Part shown: one piece after another, positions 45,680-56,461 of the stretch | Layout: the number at the start of each line of letters is the position of its first letter | Numbering within the stretch: the first letter of the stretch is position 1 | DNA from: an uncultured beta proteobacterium | GTDB lineage: Bacteria > Pseudomonadota > Gammaproteobacteria > Burkholderiales > Burkholderiaceae_C | Assembly (NCBI GenBank): GCA_903832285.1 | Contig: CAILAY010000090.1 | Location: 1 to 64,000 of the forward strand | Direction of reading: 5' to 3' | DNA length: 64,000 nucleotides | Made by a program: the position numbers and the translations under genes | The notes under the pieces: generated by a model | Databases searched by the model: none | Told to the model about the DNA's origin: nothing | The model's input: only the letters and a program-made list of their open reading frames with translations

Positions 45680-47317
45680 ATGATGAAAGTCGCTGCCGCG
45701 TGCCTCCTTTCGCTGTTCCTGCCGGGCTGCTCCAAGGCGCCCGAGGCACCGGCGGCACGCGCGCTCACGCCGGTTGCAACCGTCTCATCGGCTGGCGTCG
45801 CAGTGTCCGCCACCACGCGCGATGCCGCCAGCGCCATCTCGTGGATCAAGCCCGACGGCGCCAACATCGCTCCCGTGTTCGCGCAGGCCAAGACCTCGAA
45901 CAAGCCAGTGTTCCTTTACTGGGGCGCGGTCTGGTGCCCGCCGTGCAATCAGATCAAGGCCACGGTCTTCACGCGCCAGGATTTCATCGAGCGCAGCCAG
46001 TTGTTCCTGCCGGTCTATCTGGACGGCGACACCCCGGGGGCACAAAAGCTGGCGGCACATTTCAATGTGCGCGGCTATCCGACCATGATTCTGTTTCGAC
46101 CCGATGGCACGGAACTGACGCGGCTCCCGGGTGAAGTGGACGCGGCCCGATACATGGAAGTACTCGGTCTGGGACTGGCATCGGTGAGTTCGGTCAAACA
46201 GTCGCTCTCTGCGGCACTCGGTGGTGCCGGCGCGACAATGACACCTGAGGCCTGGCGCATGCTGGCCTTTTACGCCTGGGATGCGGATGACGCGCAACTG
46301 GTGCGCGAGAACGAGCGTGCGCCAACCTTGGAAAGGCTGGCCAGAGCTTGCCCGAAGGCGCAGCGTGCAGTGGCGTCGCGACTTCTGCTGTTGGCCATCG
46401 CAGCAACGGGTCAGGCCAAGGGGACGCTATCGGATGTGCCGGCGGCGTTGAAGCGCGTGCACGAAATCCTGGCTGATGGCAGCCAGGCGCGAGAAAACTT
46501 CGACCTGCTGGTGAACTACGGCGCCGACATGTTGCCAGTGCTGAGTCGAGCAGGCAGTGCAGAGCGCAGGGCCTTGACACCGGCCATGAACGCGGCCCTG
46601 GAGCATCTCGCCACTGACAGCACGCTGTCCACGTCCGACCGTCTGTCCGCGGTGTCGGCCAAGGTCGCGTTGGTGCGCCTGGATTTTCCCCGAGGCGCCA
46701 GGCCCAGACTCGATCCGGTCGTGCTGGCCCAGGTACGCGAGCTGGTGGCTACGGCCGACAAGGCTGCAACCAGCACCTACGAGCGCCAGGCCGTGATTCC
46801 CCAAGCTGCCGATCTGCTGGCACAGGCCGGCCTGCTGGACGAGTCCGACGCGTTGATCAAGGCAGAACTGCCCAAGGCCATTTCACCCTACTACCACATG
46901 CTGGTGCTGGCGGGCAATGCCCAGGCCCGGGGCAACAAGGCCGCGGCGCTGGACTGGACTCAGAAGGCGTGGGAGAAGTCCGTGGGTCCGGCCACGCGTT
47001 TGCAATGGGGAGGCGTCTATGTGGGCCGCTTGCTCGAACTCACACCGCAGGACGCGGCCAGGATCGAGAAGGCAGCATCGAGCGTGTTGGCGGAGCTCGA
47101 ACCGGTGCCAGAGACCTTTTATGAGCGCAACCGCCGCAGCCTGGAGAAAATGGGCCAGCGGTTGCTCGTCTGGAACGGTCGCGGGCAGCAGGCGGCGGTG
47201 ATGAAGAAGTTGTCTGCACAACTCGACGCGGTCTGCGCCAAGTTGCCGACGCAGGACGAAGCGCGAACTGCTTGCGCCGGGGTGTTCAAGGCGCGAGCCG
47301 CTGGCACCAAGGCTTAG
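45680..47317 (+). CDS. Lipoprotein with thioredoxin domain and long helical C-terminus
   Basis: The 545-residue protein has a lipobox LFLPGC (Cys17). Residues ~55-165 form a thioredoxin-like domain with the redox motif WCPPC (Cys86, Cys89) and the cis-proline loop VRGYPTMILF. The remaining ~370 residues are Ala/Leu-rich and helical, with TPR-like character (AGNAQARGNKAAALDWTQKAWE). It should act in the periplasm on disulfides, perhaps recruiting clients through the helical part. No DsbD partner is nearby. Confidence 0.87.
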   Translation: MMKVAAACLLSLFLPGCSKAPEAPAARALTPVATVSSAGVAVSATTRDAASAISWIKPDGANIAPVFAQAKTSNKPVFLYWGAVWCPPCNQIKATVFTRQDFIERSQLFLPVYLDGDTPGAQKLAAHFNVRGYPTMILFRPDGTELTRLPGEVDAARYMEVLGLGLASVSSVKQSLSAALGGAGATMTPEAWRMLAFYAWDADDAQLVRENERAPTLERLARACPKAQRAVASRLLLLAIAATGQAKGTLSDVPAALKRVHEILADGSQARENFDLLVNYGADMLPVLSRAGSAERRALTPAMNAALEHLATDSTLSTSDRLSAVSAKVALVRLDFPRGARPRLDPVVLAQVRELVATADKAATSTYERQAVIPQAADLLAQAGLLDESDALIKAELPKAISPYYHMLVLAGNAQARGNKAAALDWTQKAWEKSVGPATRLQWGGVYVGRLLELTPQDAARIEKAASSVLAELEPVPETFYERNRRSLEKMGQRLLVWNGRGQQAAVMKKLSAQLDAVCAKLPTQDEARTACAGVFKARAAGTKA

Positions 47318-47381
47318 CAGCCGCGACGGTGACCTATGGCGGGCTGCGCTTACGGTTTAATACCCCTCACATCGGATTGCC

Positions 47382-49013
47382 ATGAACTTCGATTTCTCCA
47401 ACCCCTACACCAGTGCGCGCATTCCCCTATTTGCGCGCAACGTGGTTTCGACTTCGCACCCCTTGGCGGCACAGGCCGGCTTGCGCATGTTGCTGCGGGG
47501 CGGCAACGCCGTGGACGCCGCGGTGGCCGCCGCAGCCGCCATCACGATTTGCGAGCCCGTGAGCTGCGGTCTGGGAAGCGACGCGTTCTGCATCCTGTGG
47601 GATGGCAAGGAATTGCACGGCCTGAACGCCTCGGGTCGCGCACCTCAGACCTGGACGCCGGAATACTTCAAACGCAAGTACGGCAACGATGAGAAGAATC
47701 CGCCCAAACGTGGTTTCGATTCGGTCACTGTTCCCGGTGCCGTTGCCAGTTGGGTGGCCTTGAGCGAACGCTTTGGCAAGCTGCCTTTTGGCGAGCTGAT
47801 GCAGCCCGCGATCGAGATCGCCGAGCGCGGTTATCTGGTGCCACCGGTGGTGCAACAGAAATGGGCAGCTGCCACCGACGAGCTGCGCACGCTGCCCGGT
47901 TTCGCGCAGAACTTTCTGCCGCGTGGGCGCGCGCCCCAGGTGGGCGAGCTGTTTCAGTTTGCAGCGGCAGCGAAGGCGTTGCGCACCATTGCATCGAGCC
48001 AGGGCGCAGCGTTTTACGGAGGTGAAATCGCACACGCGATCGAGCGGTTCTCCAATCAACATGGCGGCAGTGTCACGGCGGCCGACTTTTCCGCCTATCG
48101 ACCCGAGTGGGTGCAGCCGATCTCGCAGACCTATCGCGGCTACACGCTGCATGAAATTCCCCCCAATGGGCAGGGTATTGCCGCACTCATCGCGCTGGGC
48201 ATTCTGGGTCAGTTTGATGTGGCGGGTTTGGCAGTGGATGGCGTCGATTCGCAGCACCTGCAGGTGGAAGCGATGAAGCTGGCCTTTGCCGATGTGTACC
48301 GCTTTGTAGCCGAACCTTCCAGCATGGAGGTCACGCCCGCACAGATGCTGGATCCGTCCTATCTGGCTTCGCGCGCCAAACTCATCGATATGCGGCGGGC
48401 GCAGAACTTTGGCGCCGGCAATCCGGTGAAGGGCGGCACAATTTATCTGAGCGCAGCGGACGAGTCCGGCATGATGGTGAGCTTCATACAGAGCAACTAC
48501 ATGGGTTTTGGTTCGGGTTGCGTCGAACCCACTTTTGGCATCAGTCTGCAAAACCGTGGCTACAGTTTCAGTCTGGACGAAAAAGCGCTGAACCCTGCCA
48601 ATCTGGTGGCACCGGGCAAGCGACCGTTTCACACCATCATCCCGGCCTTCCTTACGCATGAAGGGAAGCCCCAGATGAGTTACGGTGTGATGGGCGCCAA
48701 TATGCAACCGCAGGGACACATGCAGACCTTGGTGCGCATGCTCGACTACGGTCAGAATCCGCAAGCGGCCTGCGACGCGCCACGCTGGCGCTACCACGAA
48801 GGACTTGAGCTCAACGTCGAAGCGGCCATGAATGCAGCCACGCTGCAAGGTCTGCGCGATCGTGGGCACCTCATCGCGGACATCGGCGGCGCCGGCAACT
48901 CCTATCAGGACTTCGGCGCAGGCCAATTCATCTGGCGCATGGGCGACCCCGGTCGCGAAGGTTATCTGGCTGCCAGCGACCCGCGCCGCGATGGGCAGGC
49001 GGTGGGGTTTTGA
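47382..49013 (+). CDS. Gamma-glutamyltransferase family enzyme
   Basis: The 543-residue protein has the Ntn-hydrolase layout of the GGT family: SHPLAAQAGLRMLLRGGNAVDAAVA at the N-terminus and the autoprocessing site GGTIYLSAADESG with Thr353 as the expected nucleophile. There is no signal peptide, so this is a cytoplasmic member, unlike periplasmic GGT. Such members hydrolyse or transfer acyl groups from glutathione-like or other amide substrates; the substrate here is unknown. The stop overlaps the EamA gene by 4 bp. Confidence 0.93.
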   Translation: MNFDFSNPYTSARIPLFARNVVSTSHPLAAQAGLRMLLRGGNAVDAAVAAAAAITICEPVSCGLGSDAFCILWDGKELHGLNASGRAPQTWTPEYFKRKYGNDEKNPPKRGFDSVTVPGAVASWVALSERFGKLPFGELMQPAIEIAERGYLVPPVVQQKWAAATDELRTLPGFAQNFLPRGRAPQVGELFQFAAAAKALRTIASSQGAAFYGGEIAHAIERFSNQHGGSVTAADFSAYRPEWVQPISQTYRGYTLHEIPPNGQGIAALIALGILGQFDVAGLAVDGVDSQHLQVEAMKLAFADVYRFVAEPSSMEVTPAQMLDPSYLASRAKLIDMRRAQNFGAGNPVKGGTIYLSAADESGMMVSFIQSNYMGFGSGCVEPTFGISLQNRGYSFSLDEKALNPANLVAPGKRPFHTIIPAFLTHEGKPQMSYGVMGANMQPQGHMQTLVRMLDYGQNPQAACDAPRWRYHEGLELNVEAAMNAATLQGLRDRGHLIADIGGAGNSYQDFGAGQFIWRMGDPGREGYLAASDPRRDGQAVGF

Positions 49014-49960
49014 ACCTGCATCCCAAGCATCCGACGACGCCGGCAGCAGAGCGAAGACAGCTTTTCATCGGCCTGGCGTTGGCCACCTGCGGCGCGGTCG
49101 CCTTCAGTGGCAAGGCGATCATCGTCAAGCTGGCATACCGTTACGGCGTGGACGCGGTCACGCTCATCATGTACCGCATGCTGTTTGCGCTGCCGATCTT
49201 CGCTGCCATGGCGTGGTGGGCTACGTACAAGCAGGGCGGGGTGCGCCAGCCCAGGCTGACGCGTCGTGACTGGATCGGCGTGCTGGGTTTGGGATTCAGC
49301 GGCTACTACCTCGCGAGCTTTCTCGACTTCGCCGGGCTGGCGTATGTGAGCGCATCCTTCGAGCGCCTGATCCTGTACCTCAATCCCACGCTGGTGCTGC
49401 TGCTGGGCTGGGCGCTGTACGGGCGGCGCATCACGCGCCTGCAGGCTTTGGGCATGACCATCAGCTATGCCGGCGTGGTGCTGGTATTCGGGCACGAAAT
49501 CAGGCTCGAAGGCACGCAGGCGGCCTGGGGGGCGTTGCTCGTCTTCCTGAGCGCCATCAGCTACGCGATCTACCTCGTCTACAGTGGCGAGCTGGTGCAG
49601 CGCCTGGGTTCGATGCGGCTGGTGGGAATGGCCACCACTGTCGCCTGCCTGTTGTGCATTCTGCAGTTTGTGCTGCTGCGCCCGATGAGCGCGGCCTGGG
49701 TCGCCACGCCCGTGCTGTGGCTGTCGATCCTCAACGCCACGGCTTGCACCGCCGTGCCGGTGCTGATGGTGATGATGGCGATCGAGCGCATCGGATCGGG
49801 CCTGGCCGCGCAGACCGGCATGGTGGGGCCGATGTCGACCATCCTCATGGGCGTACTGATTCTGGGCGAGCCCTTCACGGCCTGGGTGGCGGCGGGCTCG
49901 GCACTCGTGATCTCGGGTATCTTCGTCTTCACCAGCGCGGGACGCCAAGCGACAGGGTGA
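49010..49960 (+). CDS. EamA/DMT-family transporter
   Basis: The gene starts at TTG 49010, overlapping the preceding stop. The 316-residue protein has about ten membrane helices in two EamA halves (residues ~20-145 and ~165-305), with AALIGLIF-like features such as YRMLFALPIFAAMAWW and VGPMSTILMGVLILGEPF. DMT carriers export metabolites such as amino acids. Coupling to the GGT-family gene suggests related substrates, but this is only inference. Confidence 0.9.
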   Translation: MNLHPKHPTTPAAERRQLFIGLALATCGAVAFSGKAIIVKLAYRYGVDAVTLIMYRMLFALPIFAAMAWWATYKQGGVRQPRLTRRDWIGVLGLGFSGYYLASFLDFAGLAYVSASFERLILYLNPTLVLLLGWALYGRRITRLQALGMTISYAGVVLVFGHEIRLEGTQAAWGALLVFLSAISYAIYLVYSGELVQRLGSMRLVGMATTVACLLCILQFVLLRPMSAAWVATPVLWLSILNATACTAVPVLMVMMAIERIGSGLAAQTGMVGPMSTILMGVLILGEPFTAWVAAGSALVISGIFVFTSAGRQATG

Positions 49961-49990
49961 CAATTTAACGTTGGTAACAAGGGGAAATTC

Positions 49991-50785
49991 ATGGACTTGG
50001 GGATAGCAGGCAAATGGGCACTGGTGTGCGGCGCGAGCAAGGGTCTAGGTTTTGGCTGCGCGCGGGCGTTGCTGCGCGAGGGTGTGAACGTGCTGATCGT
50101 GGCGCGCGGCGAGAGTGCGCTGGACGAAGCGGTGGCGCAGCTACGCGCCGACCCGCTGCGACCCGCCGATGCGAGGGTGCTGAGTGTTTGCGCCGACATC
50201 ACCAGCGCAGCCGGGCGCGAGGCCGTGTTTGCACAGCATATCGACTTCGACATCGTCGTCACCAACGCGGGCGGCCCACCCCCAGGAGACTTCCGGAGTT
50301 GGGACCGCGACGCCTGGATCAGCGCCATCGACGCCAACATGCTCACCCCGATCGAGCTCATCAAGGCCACCGTGGACGGCATGATGGCACGCGGCTTTGG
50401 GCGCATCGTCAACATCACTTCCAGTGCGGTGAAGGCGCCCATCGACATCCTGGGTCTCTCCAACGGTGCACGCACCGGCCTCACCGGTTTTGTGGCCGGT
50501 GTGTCGCGCAGCGCTCTCGCCGGCAAGGGTGTGACCATCAACAACCTGCTGCCTGGCGCCTTTGCCACGGACCGGCTGGCGGCCATCTTTCAGGGTGCCT
50601 CCGCGCGCACCGGGCAATCGGTCGAGACCTTGAGCGAGGCGCGGCGCAAGGGAATTCCCGCACAACGCTTCGGCAACCCGGCAGAGTTCGGCGCCATTTG
50701 CGCTTTCCTGTGCAGCCAACACGCCGGCTACATGACCGGACAGAACGTGCTGGCCGACGGCGGCGCGTATTCGGGGACGTTCTGA
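49991..50785 (+). CDS. SDR family protein lacking the YxxxK pair
   Basis: The 264-residue protein has the Rossmann GASKGLG (14-20), TNAGG (91-95) and the catalytic-type serine in NITSSAV (Ser144/145). At the place of the active-site Tyr-xxx-Lys it has Ser157-Asn-Gly-Ala-Arg161 (LSNGAR). The C-terminal end NPAEFGAICAFLCSQHAGYMTGQNVLADGG is normal for a 3-oxoacyl-ACP-reductase-like SDR. Close relatives share SNGAR, so it is a real subgroup and not a mutation. Its reaction is unknown. Confidence 0.92.
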   Translation: MDLGIAGKWALVCGASKGLGFGCARALLREGVNVLIVARGESALDEAVAQLRADPLRPADARVLSVCADITSAAGREAVFAQHIDFDIVVTNAGGPPPGDFRSWDRDAWISAIDANMLTPIELIKATVDGMMARGFGRIVNITSSAVKAPIDILGLSNGARTGLTGFVAGVSRSALAGKGVTINNLLPGAFATDRLAAIFQGASARTGQSVETLSEARRKGIPAQRFGNPAEFGAICAFLCSQHAGYMTGQNVLADGGAYSGTF

Positions 50786-50818
50786 TGCGCGACGGGCATA
50801 TACCCCCATCGAGATCCC

Positions 50819-51595
50819 ATGTTCATCACCTCCAAACTGCTCTCGTTCGTGACCCAGCCCCTGGCGTGGGTGGCGGTGTTGATGTTGTTATCGCTGGTGT
50901 GGATGACCCGGCGGCCGGTGGCAGCGCGACGCACTTTGCTGACTGCGCTGGTTTTGGGCTTGCTGGTGGGCTGGTTGCCACTGGCCGATGCGCTGCTGCG
51001 ACCGCTGGAGAACCACGATCCCGCGCCGGTGGATGTGGCGGCGGGCCAGTTGAATGGCTATGCGGGCGTGGTGGTTTTGGGTGGCGCGCTGGAGCGTGCA
51101 ACGATATGGCGCGCGCATGGACAGGTGGCGTTGAATGGGGCGGCTGAGCGCATGACGGTGCCGGTAGCTTTGCTGCAGCAGCATCCGCATTTGCGTGCGA
51201 TCTTTACTGGGGGCGAGGGTTTGCTCTGGACCGATGGAATGAGCGAAGCGGAGCTCGCAGAAAGTTTTTTCGCCAGCATGGGCGTGGCCGCTGGCCGCGT
51301 ACAGTACGAGGACAAGTCGCGCACCACCTACGAGAACGCGGTGTTCAGTGCAGCCCTGCCGACATTGAATAAATCACAGCGCTGGCTGTTGCTGACTTCG
51401 GCCTGGCACATGCCGCGCTCGCTCGCGGCCTTTCGCGCAGCGGGCTGGAACGTGACGCCTTATCCCGTGGACTACCGCACCGGCGACAGCACGCCCTGGA
51501 CCGAGTATTCGCTGGCGCGTGGTGCGCTGCGCTGGCAAATGCTGCTGCATGAATACTCAGGATGGCTGGCCTACACCCTGGCCGGGCGCGCATGA
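50819..51595 (+). CDS. YdcF family (DUF218) membrane protein
   Basis: The 258-residue protein has two N-terminal membrane helices (~10-30 and ~38-58) and a DUF218 domain: GVVVLGGA, ERMTVPVALL, IFTGGEG, EDKSRTTYENAVF and LTSAWHMPRSLAAFRAAG. Related proteins (ElyC, SanA) act on envelope polysaccharide assembly or barrier function. The gene overlaps the glycoside hydrolase gene by ATGA, hinting at a shared glycan role. Confidence 0.9.
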   Translation: MFITSKLLSFVTQPLAWVAVLMLLSLVWMTRRPVAARRTLLTALVLGLLVGWLPLADALLRPLENHDPAPVDVAAGQLNGYAGVVVLGGALERATIWRAHGQVALNGAAERMTVPVALLQQHPHLRAIFTGGEGLLWTDGMSEAELAESFFASMGVAAGRVQYEDKSRTTYENAVFSAALPTLNKSQRWLLLTSAWHMPRSLAAFRAAGWNVTPYPVDYRTGDSTPWTEYSLARGALRWQMLLHEYSGWLAYTLAGRA

Positions 51596-54048
51596 AGGCA
51601 ATCACTGTGCAAAACAATTGGGGTCAGATTCCAATTAATTTGCTCGTCGCATTGCTGATCACGGCGATGCCGCAGCTGACATGCGCTGAAACGCCGCTTG
51701 CCGGAGCGCCCCACATGACCGATCCCCGACCCAGCCGCGACGCGTTTTTTGCCACCATCGGTATCCGCGTTCAGGGTCAACAAAAACAGTTTGTCGTGGG
51801 CGACAACATCGACGGTTATCTCGACGCGATGACCGGCGGCTACCGGCTGCGTCCCGGTTACTGGATCGGCCAGGACGTGTTGCTCCAGGACTATGCGACG
51901 TATCGTGATGGCAAACTGCTGGACCGGCGTTTGCCTGCCAGCGTAGAGACGGTCTTTCCCTATGGCAGGCGCGTTGCTGTCGGTGACGGTAGCGAGACGC
52001 AGGTATTGCATTCGGGTTCACGGCGACTGTCGATGGTCGTGACCAGCCGCACAGCAGCCAAGCTGGCGCTACAGCCGCTTTGGACTTTCACACCGGATTC
52101 TTCGAGCGTCTCGTGGCAGGGCGGCGTGCTGGTCGTCACTTCGAGTGCGAGTAGCTGGGTGATTGCGCTAAGTGCGGACCGACCGTTTGAGCTGGTGCAA
52201 CCCAACAGCGGCGCCTTCGAGGCCGACATGCCGCTGCTGCAGGCGAAGGATGCCGGCTCGGAATTCACCCTGCATCTGGCGTTTGCCAAATCGCGTGAAG
52301 AGGCGGTGGCACAGGCCGGCGCGATGGCTGCATCGGCAACGACGGTGCAGAAGACCATGGACGCGTTTCATGAACGTCTGACGCGCAGCTGGCTCTGGAC
52401 TTCCGATGCCAAATACAACCGCGCCCTGGTCTGGGCGAAAGCATCTGCGCTGTCTTTTTTGGTGGACGAATTTGGCCGCGGACTGTGGGCGGGCCTGCCC
52501 TGGTTTCGGGAGAACTGGGGGCGCGATACCTTTATTGCCTTGCCGGGGACGATGCTGGTGAGCGGTCATTTCAAGGACGCAAAAGAGGTGCTGGAGAATT
52601 TTGCCCGCTATCAAAATCTGAACGTCATGGCGGATGCGCCGCAGTCCAGCGACGTCGGCATCCACTCTCGTGCCAGCGACTACGGCCGCATCCCCAACCG
52701 CGTGCGCGGCGGCGAGGTGATCTACAACACGGTGGACGGCACGCCCTGGATGCTGCGCGAGGCGCTGGAATACGTGCGCTATACCGGAGACCGCGAATTT
52801 GCAGCGCGAGCGCTGAAATTGGCCGGTCCCTATATCGAGGGTGCGCTGCGCCATTCGGTGGACGCGGCCGGCTTGCTCGCGCACGAGGACGCGGACACCT
52901 GGATGGATGCGCGCATCGAAGGGCGCGAAGCCTGGTCGCCGCGAGGGCGCTATGCGGTGGAAATACAGGCACTTTGGTACACCGCCTTGCAGGCCGCGGC
53001 TGAGCTGGCAGACCATGCCGGTCAGAGTGAATCGGCCACGCTTTGGCGCACCCATGCGGCGCGCACCCAGGCCAGTTTCATGCAACGGTTCTGGGACGGG
53101 AAGACCATGGCCGACCGGCTCCGCGCCGACGGGAGCCGCGACCTCAAAGTGCGACCGAATCAACTGATGCTGTTGTCCGTGCCCTTGGATCAATTCATGC
53201 CACCGGAAGTGGAGGCGGCCGTGCTGCGCAACGCGGTCGACGAGCTGCTGTTTCCCTACGGCATCGCGTCGCTCAGTCCGAGAGATCCGTACTTTCATCC
53301 GCACCATGTGAACGATGCGTTTCATCACAAGGACGCGGCCTATCACAACGGCACGATCTGGGGCTGGAACGCGGGCTTCACGGTGAGTGCACTCACCAAG
53401 TTCGGCCAGCAGGATCTGGCCTATGCGCTGAGCGGAAATCTGTCCGAACAGATATTGGGGATGGGCACGCTGGGCAGCATGAGCGAGCTGCTGGACGCGC
53501 TGCCTGGCGCTGACGGAAAGCCGCATCCCACCGGCACCTTCTCCCAGGCCTGGAGTGTGGCCGAGTTCGAGCGCAACGGTTATCAGGACTACGTCGGATT
53601 TCGCCCCGATTTGCCGCGAAATCAGCTGCACTTTGTGCCCGCGCTGCCCGCCGCGTGGAAGCACTTTGACGCCGTGCTTCCCTTTGCTCATGGCGAAGAT
53701 CTGGTGTTGCGTGCGCAACGTCATGGCAGCGCCTGGCGCTGGCGTGTCACGCTGCGCGGCGCTTCGGCTGAGCGCGATCTGGTACTCGATTTTCTCGATC
53801 AATCCAAGGCGCGGCGCCGCAGCGTGTTCAAGCTGCAGCCGGGCAAGACCGCCATCATCGAGTGGAAGAATGCCCGCGTGCGACTCGATGGCCACGTCTG
53901 GACAAGCGCCGTCGTGATGCCGTCGCAGCAGCAGGTTGTGGGAAGTTTGCGTTTTGCCACACCACCCGCCGACGAAGCGAATGCTTTTCCCATGACGCGT
54001 GGCAAGAACGTGCTGCACGACATCGTGTTGGACGGCGGGTACCGGTAG
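51592..54048 (+). CDS. Exported amylo-alpha-1,6-glucosidase-like enzyme (GH133 type)
   Basis: ATG 51592 overlaps the ydcF-like stop. The 818-residue protein has an N-terminal hydrophobic segment that looks like a signal peptide (residues ~16-34, ending LTCA). A beta-sandwich N-domain is followed by an (alpha/alpha)6 barrel with the debranching enzyme signatures GLPWFRENWGRDTFIALPG, ADTWMDARIEGREAW, YAVEIQALWYTAL and YHNGTIWGWNAGFT. Family members cleave alpha-1,6 branch points. An export signal is odd for a glycogen enzyme and suggests a periplasmic or external alpha-glucan substrate. No other glycogen genes are near. Confidence 0.88.
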   Translation: MKAITVQNNWGQIPINLLVALLITAMPQLTCAETPLAGAPHMTDPRPSRDAFFATIGIRVQGQQKQFVVGDNIDGYLDAMTGGYRLRPGYWIGQDVLLQDYATYRDGKLLDRRLPASVETVFPYGRRVAVGDGSETQVLHSGSRRLSMVVTSRTAAKLALQPLWTFTPDSSSVSWQGGVLVVTSSASSWVIALSADRPFELVQPNSGAFEADMPLLQAKDAGSEFTLHLAFAKSREEAVAQAGAMAASATTVQKTMDAFHERLTRSWLWTSDAKYNRALVWAKASALSFLVDEFGRGLWAGLPWFRENWGRDTFIALPGTMLVSGHFKDAKEVLENFARYQNLNVMADAPQSSDVGIHSRASDYGRIPNRVRGGEVIYNTVDGTPWMLREALEYVRYTGDREFAARALKLAGPYIEGALRHSVDAAGLLAHEDADTWMDARIEGREAWSPRGRYAVEIQALWYTALQAAAELADHAGQSESATLWRTHAARTQASFMQRFWDGKTMADRLRADGSRDLKVRPNQLMLLSVPLDQFMPPEVEAAVLRNAVDELLFPYGIASLSPRDPYFHPHHVNDAFHHKDAAYHNGTIWGWNAGFTVSALTKFGQQDLAYALSGNLSEQILGMGTLGSMSELLDALPGADGKPHPTGTFSQAWSVAEFERNGYQDYVGFRPDLPRNQLHFVPALPAAWKHFDAVLPFAHGEDLVLRAQRHGSAWRWRVTLRGASAERDLVLDFLDQSKARRRSVFKLQPGKTAIIEWKNARVRLDGHVWTSAVVMPSQQQVVGSLRFATPPADEANAFPMTRGKNVLHDIVLDGGYR

Positions 54049-54053
54049 TCCTT

Positions 54054-54059
54054 TACAAT
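54054..54059 (+). promoter_or_regulatory. Probable -10 element for the ahcY operon
   Basis: TACAAT at 54054-54059 would start transcription about at the first base of the SAH riboswitch (54067). A -35-like TTGGAC lies upstream within the end of the hydrolase gene, but the spacer (~20 bp) is long. Confidence 0.5.
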
Positions 54060-54066
54060 CGCCGCA

Positions 54067-54127
54067 TCCGAGGAGCGCTGCAACCCATTACCGGGTGAGG
54101 CTCGGACCGTTCAACGGCGCTCACCCA
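54067..54127 (+). promoter_or_regulatory. S-adenosylhomocysteine (SAH) riboswitch
   Basis: The sequence follows the SAH riboswitch consensus: CCGAGGAGCGCTGCAA (54068-54083), GGCTCGG (54099-54105), then AACGGCGCTCACC (54113-54125). Pairing holds: CCGAG (54068-54072) with CTCGG (54101-54105), a small ACCC/GGGT hairpin (54083-54096) and the pseudoknot GAGCGC (54073-54078) with GCGCTC (54117-54122). It lies ~90 bases before ahcY. These riboswitches turn expression on when SAH accumulates, which fits the downstream genes that clear SAH and recycle methionine. Confidence 0.95.
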
Positions 54128-54215
54128 CTGTGGCTGTGAGGTGAGTTCGCCCCGCTTGCATGTCAAGCACCTCCTGCCACTGTGGTTCATCATCAAATTT
54201 GATTTGGAGTTAACC

Positions 54216-55663
<1,448 letters not shown>

Positions 55664-55664
<1 letters not shown>

Positions 55665-56461
55665 TGCGAGCTGATCAACTCCTCGTGCACCGCAGTCTCG
55701 CGACGAGCCGCGCTCAGGCACAGCGCATGATCGCTGCCGGCGTGCAGTGGGACCAGGCCGGTGTCTGGAAAACGGTTGGCAAGAACGGTGACGACCTGCC
55801 TTTGGATGCGGTGCTGCAGTTGCTGGACGCGGCGCGCGACCGCTACGTGTCGCGCGGCGGTTTGAAGCTTGAAGGCGCGCTGCGCGACTGCGGCCTGGAT
55901 GTTGCCGGCTGGGCCTGTCTGGACGTGGGCCAGTCCACCGGCGGCTTCACCGATTGCCTGCTGCAGCACGGTGCGGCGCGGGTGCTTGGCGTGGATGTGG
56001 GTCAGGGTCAGCTGCACCCCGGTCTGCGCGACGACGAGCGCGTGCTGGGTCTGGAGAAGATCAACGCGCGTTCGCTCACCGCGGACGGGTTGATGGAGCA
56101 GATCGACGCGACCACGGACGAACCCGAGGTTTTTGCCGTCGATGTGGAGGCAGGCTTCGATCTTATCGTGGGCGACCTGTCGTTCATTTCTCAAACCCTG
56201 GTGCTGCCCGCGCTGGTGCCGCTGCTCAAACCCGAGGGTGCTTTGCTGATGCTTGTGAAGCCGCAGTTCGAACTGCAGCCGGGCCAGGTGGGCAAAGGTG
56301 GCATCGTGCGCGACGCCACGCTCTACGCCCTCGTCGAACAGCGCATTCGCGACTGCCTCGCCGAGCAGGGTATGCAGGTGCTGCACTGGCTGGAGTCGCC
56401 GATTCAGGGTGGCGACGGGAATCGCGAATTTTTCTTTCATGCAACACGAGGTCAAGCATGA
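55664..56461 (+). CDS. TlyA family rRNA methyltransferase/putative hemolysin
   Basis: The 265-residue protein has an N-terminal S4 RNA-binding domain (MRADQLLVHRSLATSRAQAQ) and a FtsJ-like methyltransferase domain with the SAM site LDVGQSTGGFTDCLL and VGDLSFISQTLVLPAL, plus LVKPQFE. TlyA methylates ribosomal RNA 2'-OH groups in mycobacteria; the target here is not proven. The gene sits between ahcY and metF with 1-bp and 4-bp overlaps, so it is controlled by the same riboswitch, and it produces SAH itself. Confidence 0.93.

Noticed and set aside
52168-54018. Long minus-strand frame opposite the GH133 gene
   Set aside because: Shadow of a high-GC coding region with no recognisable domain.
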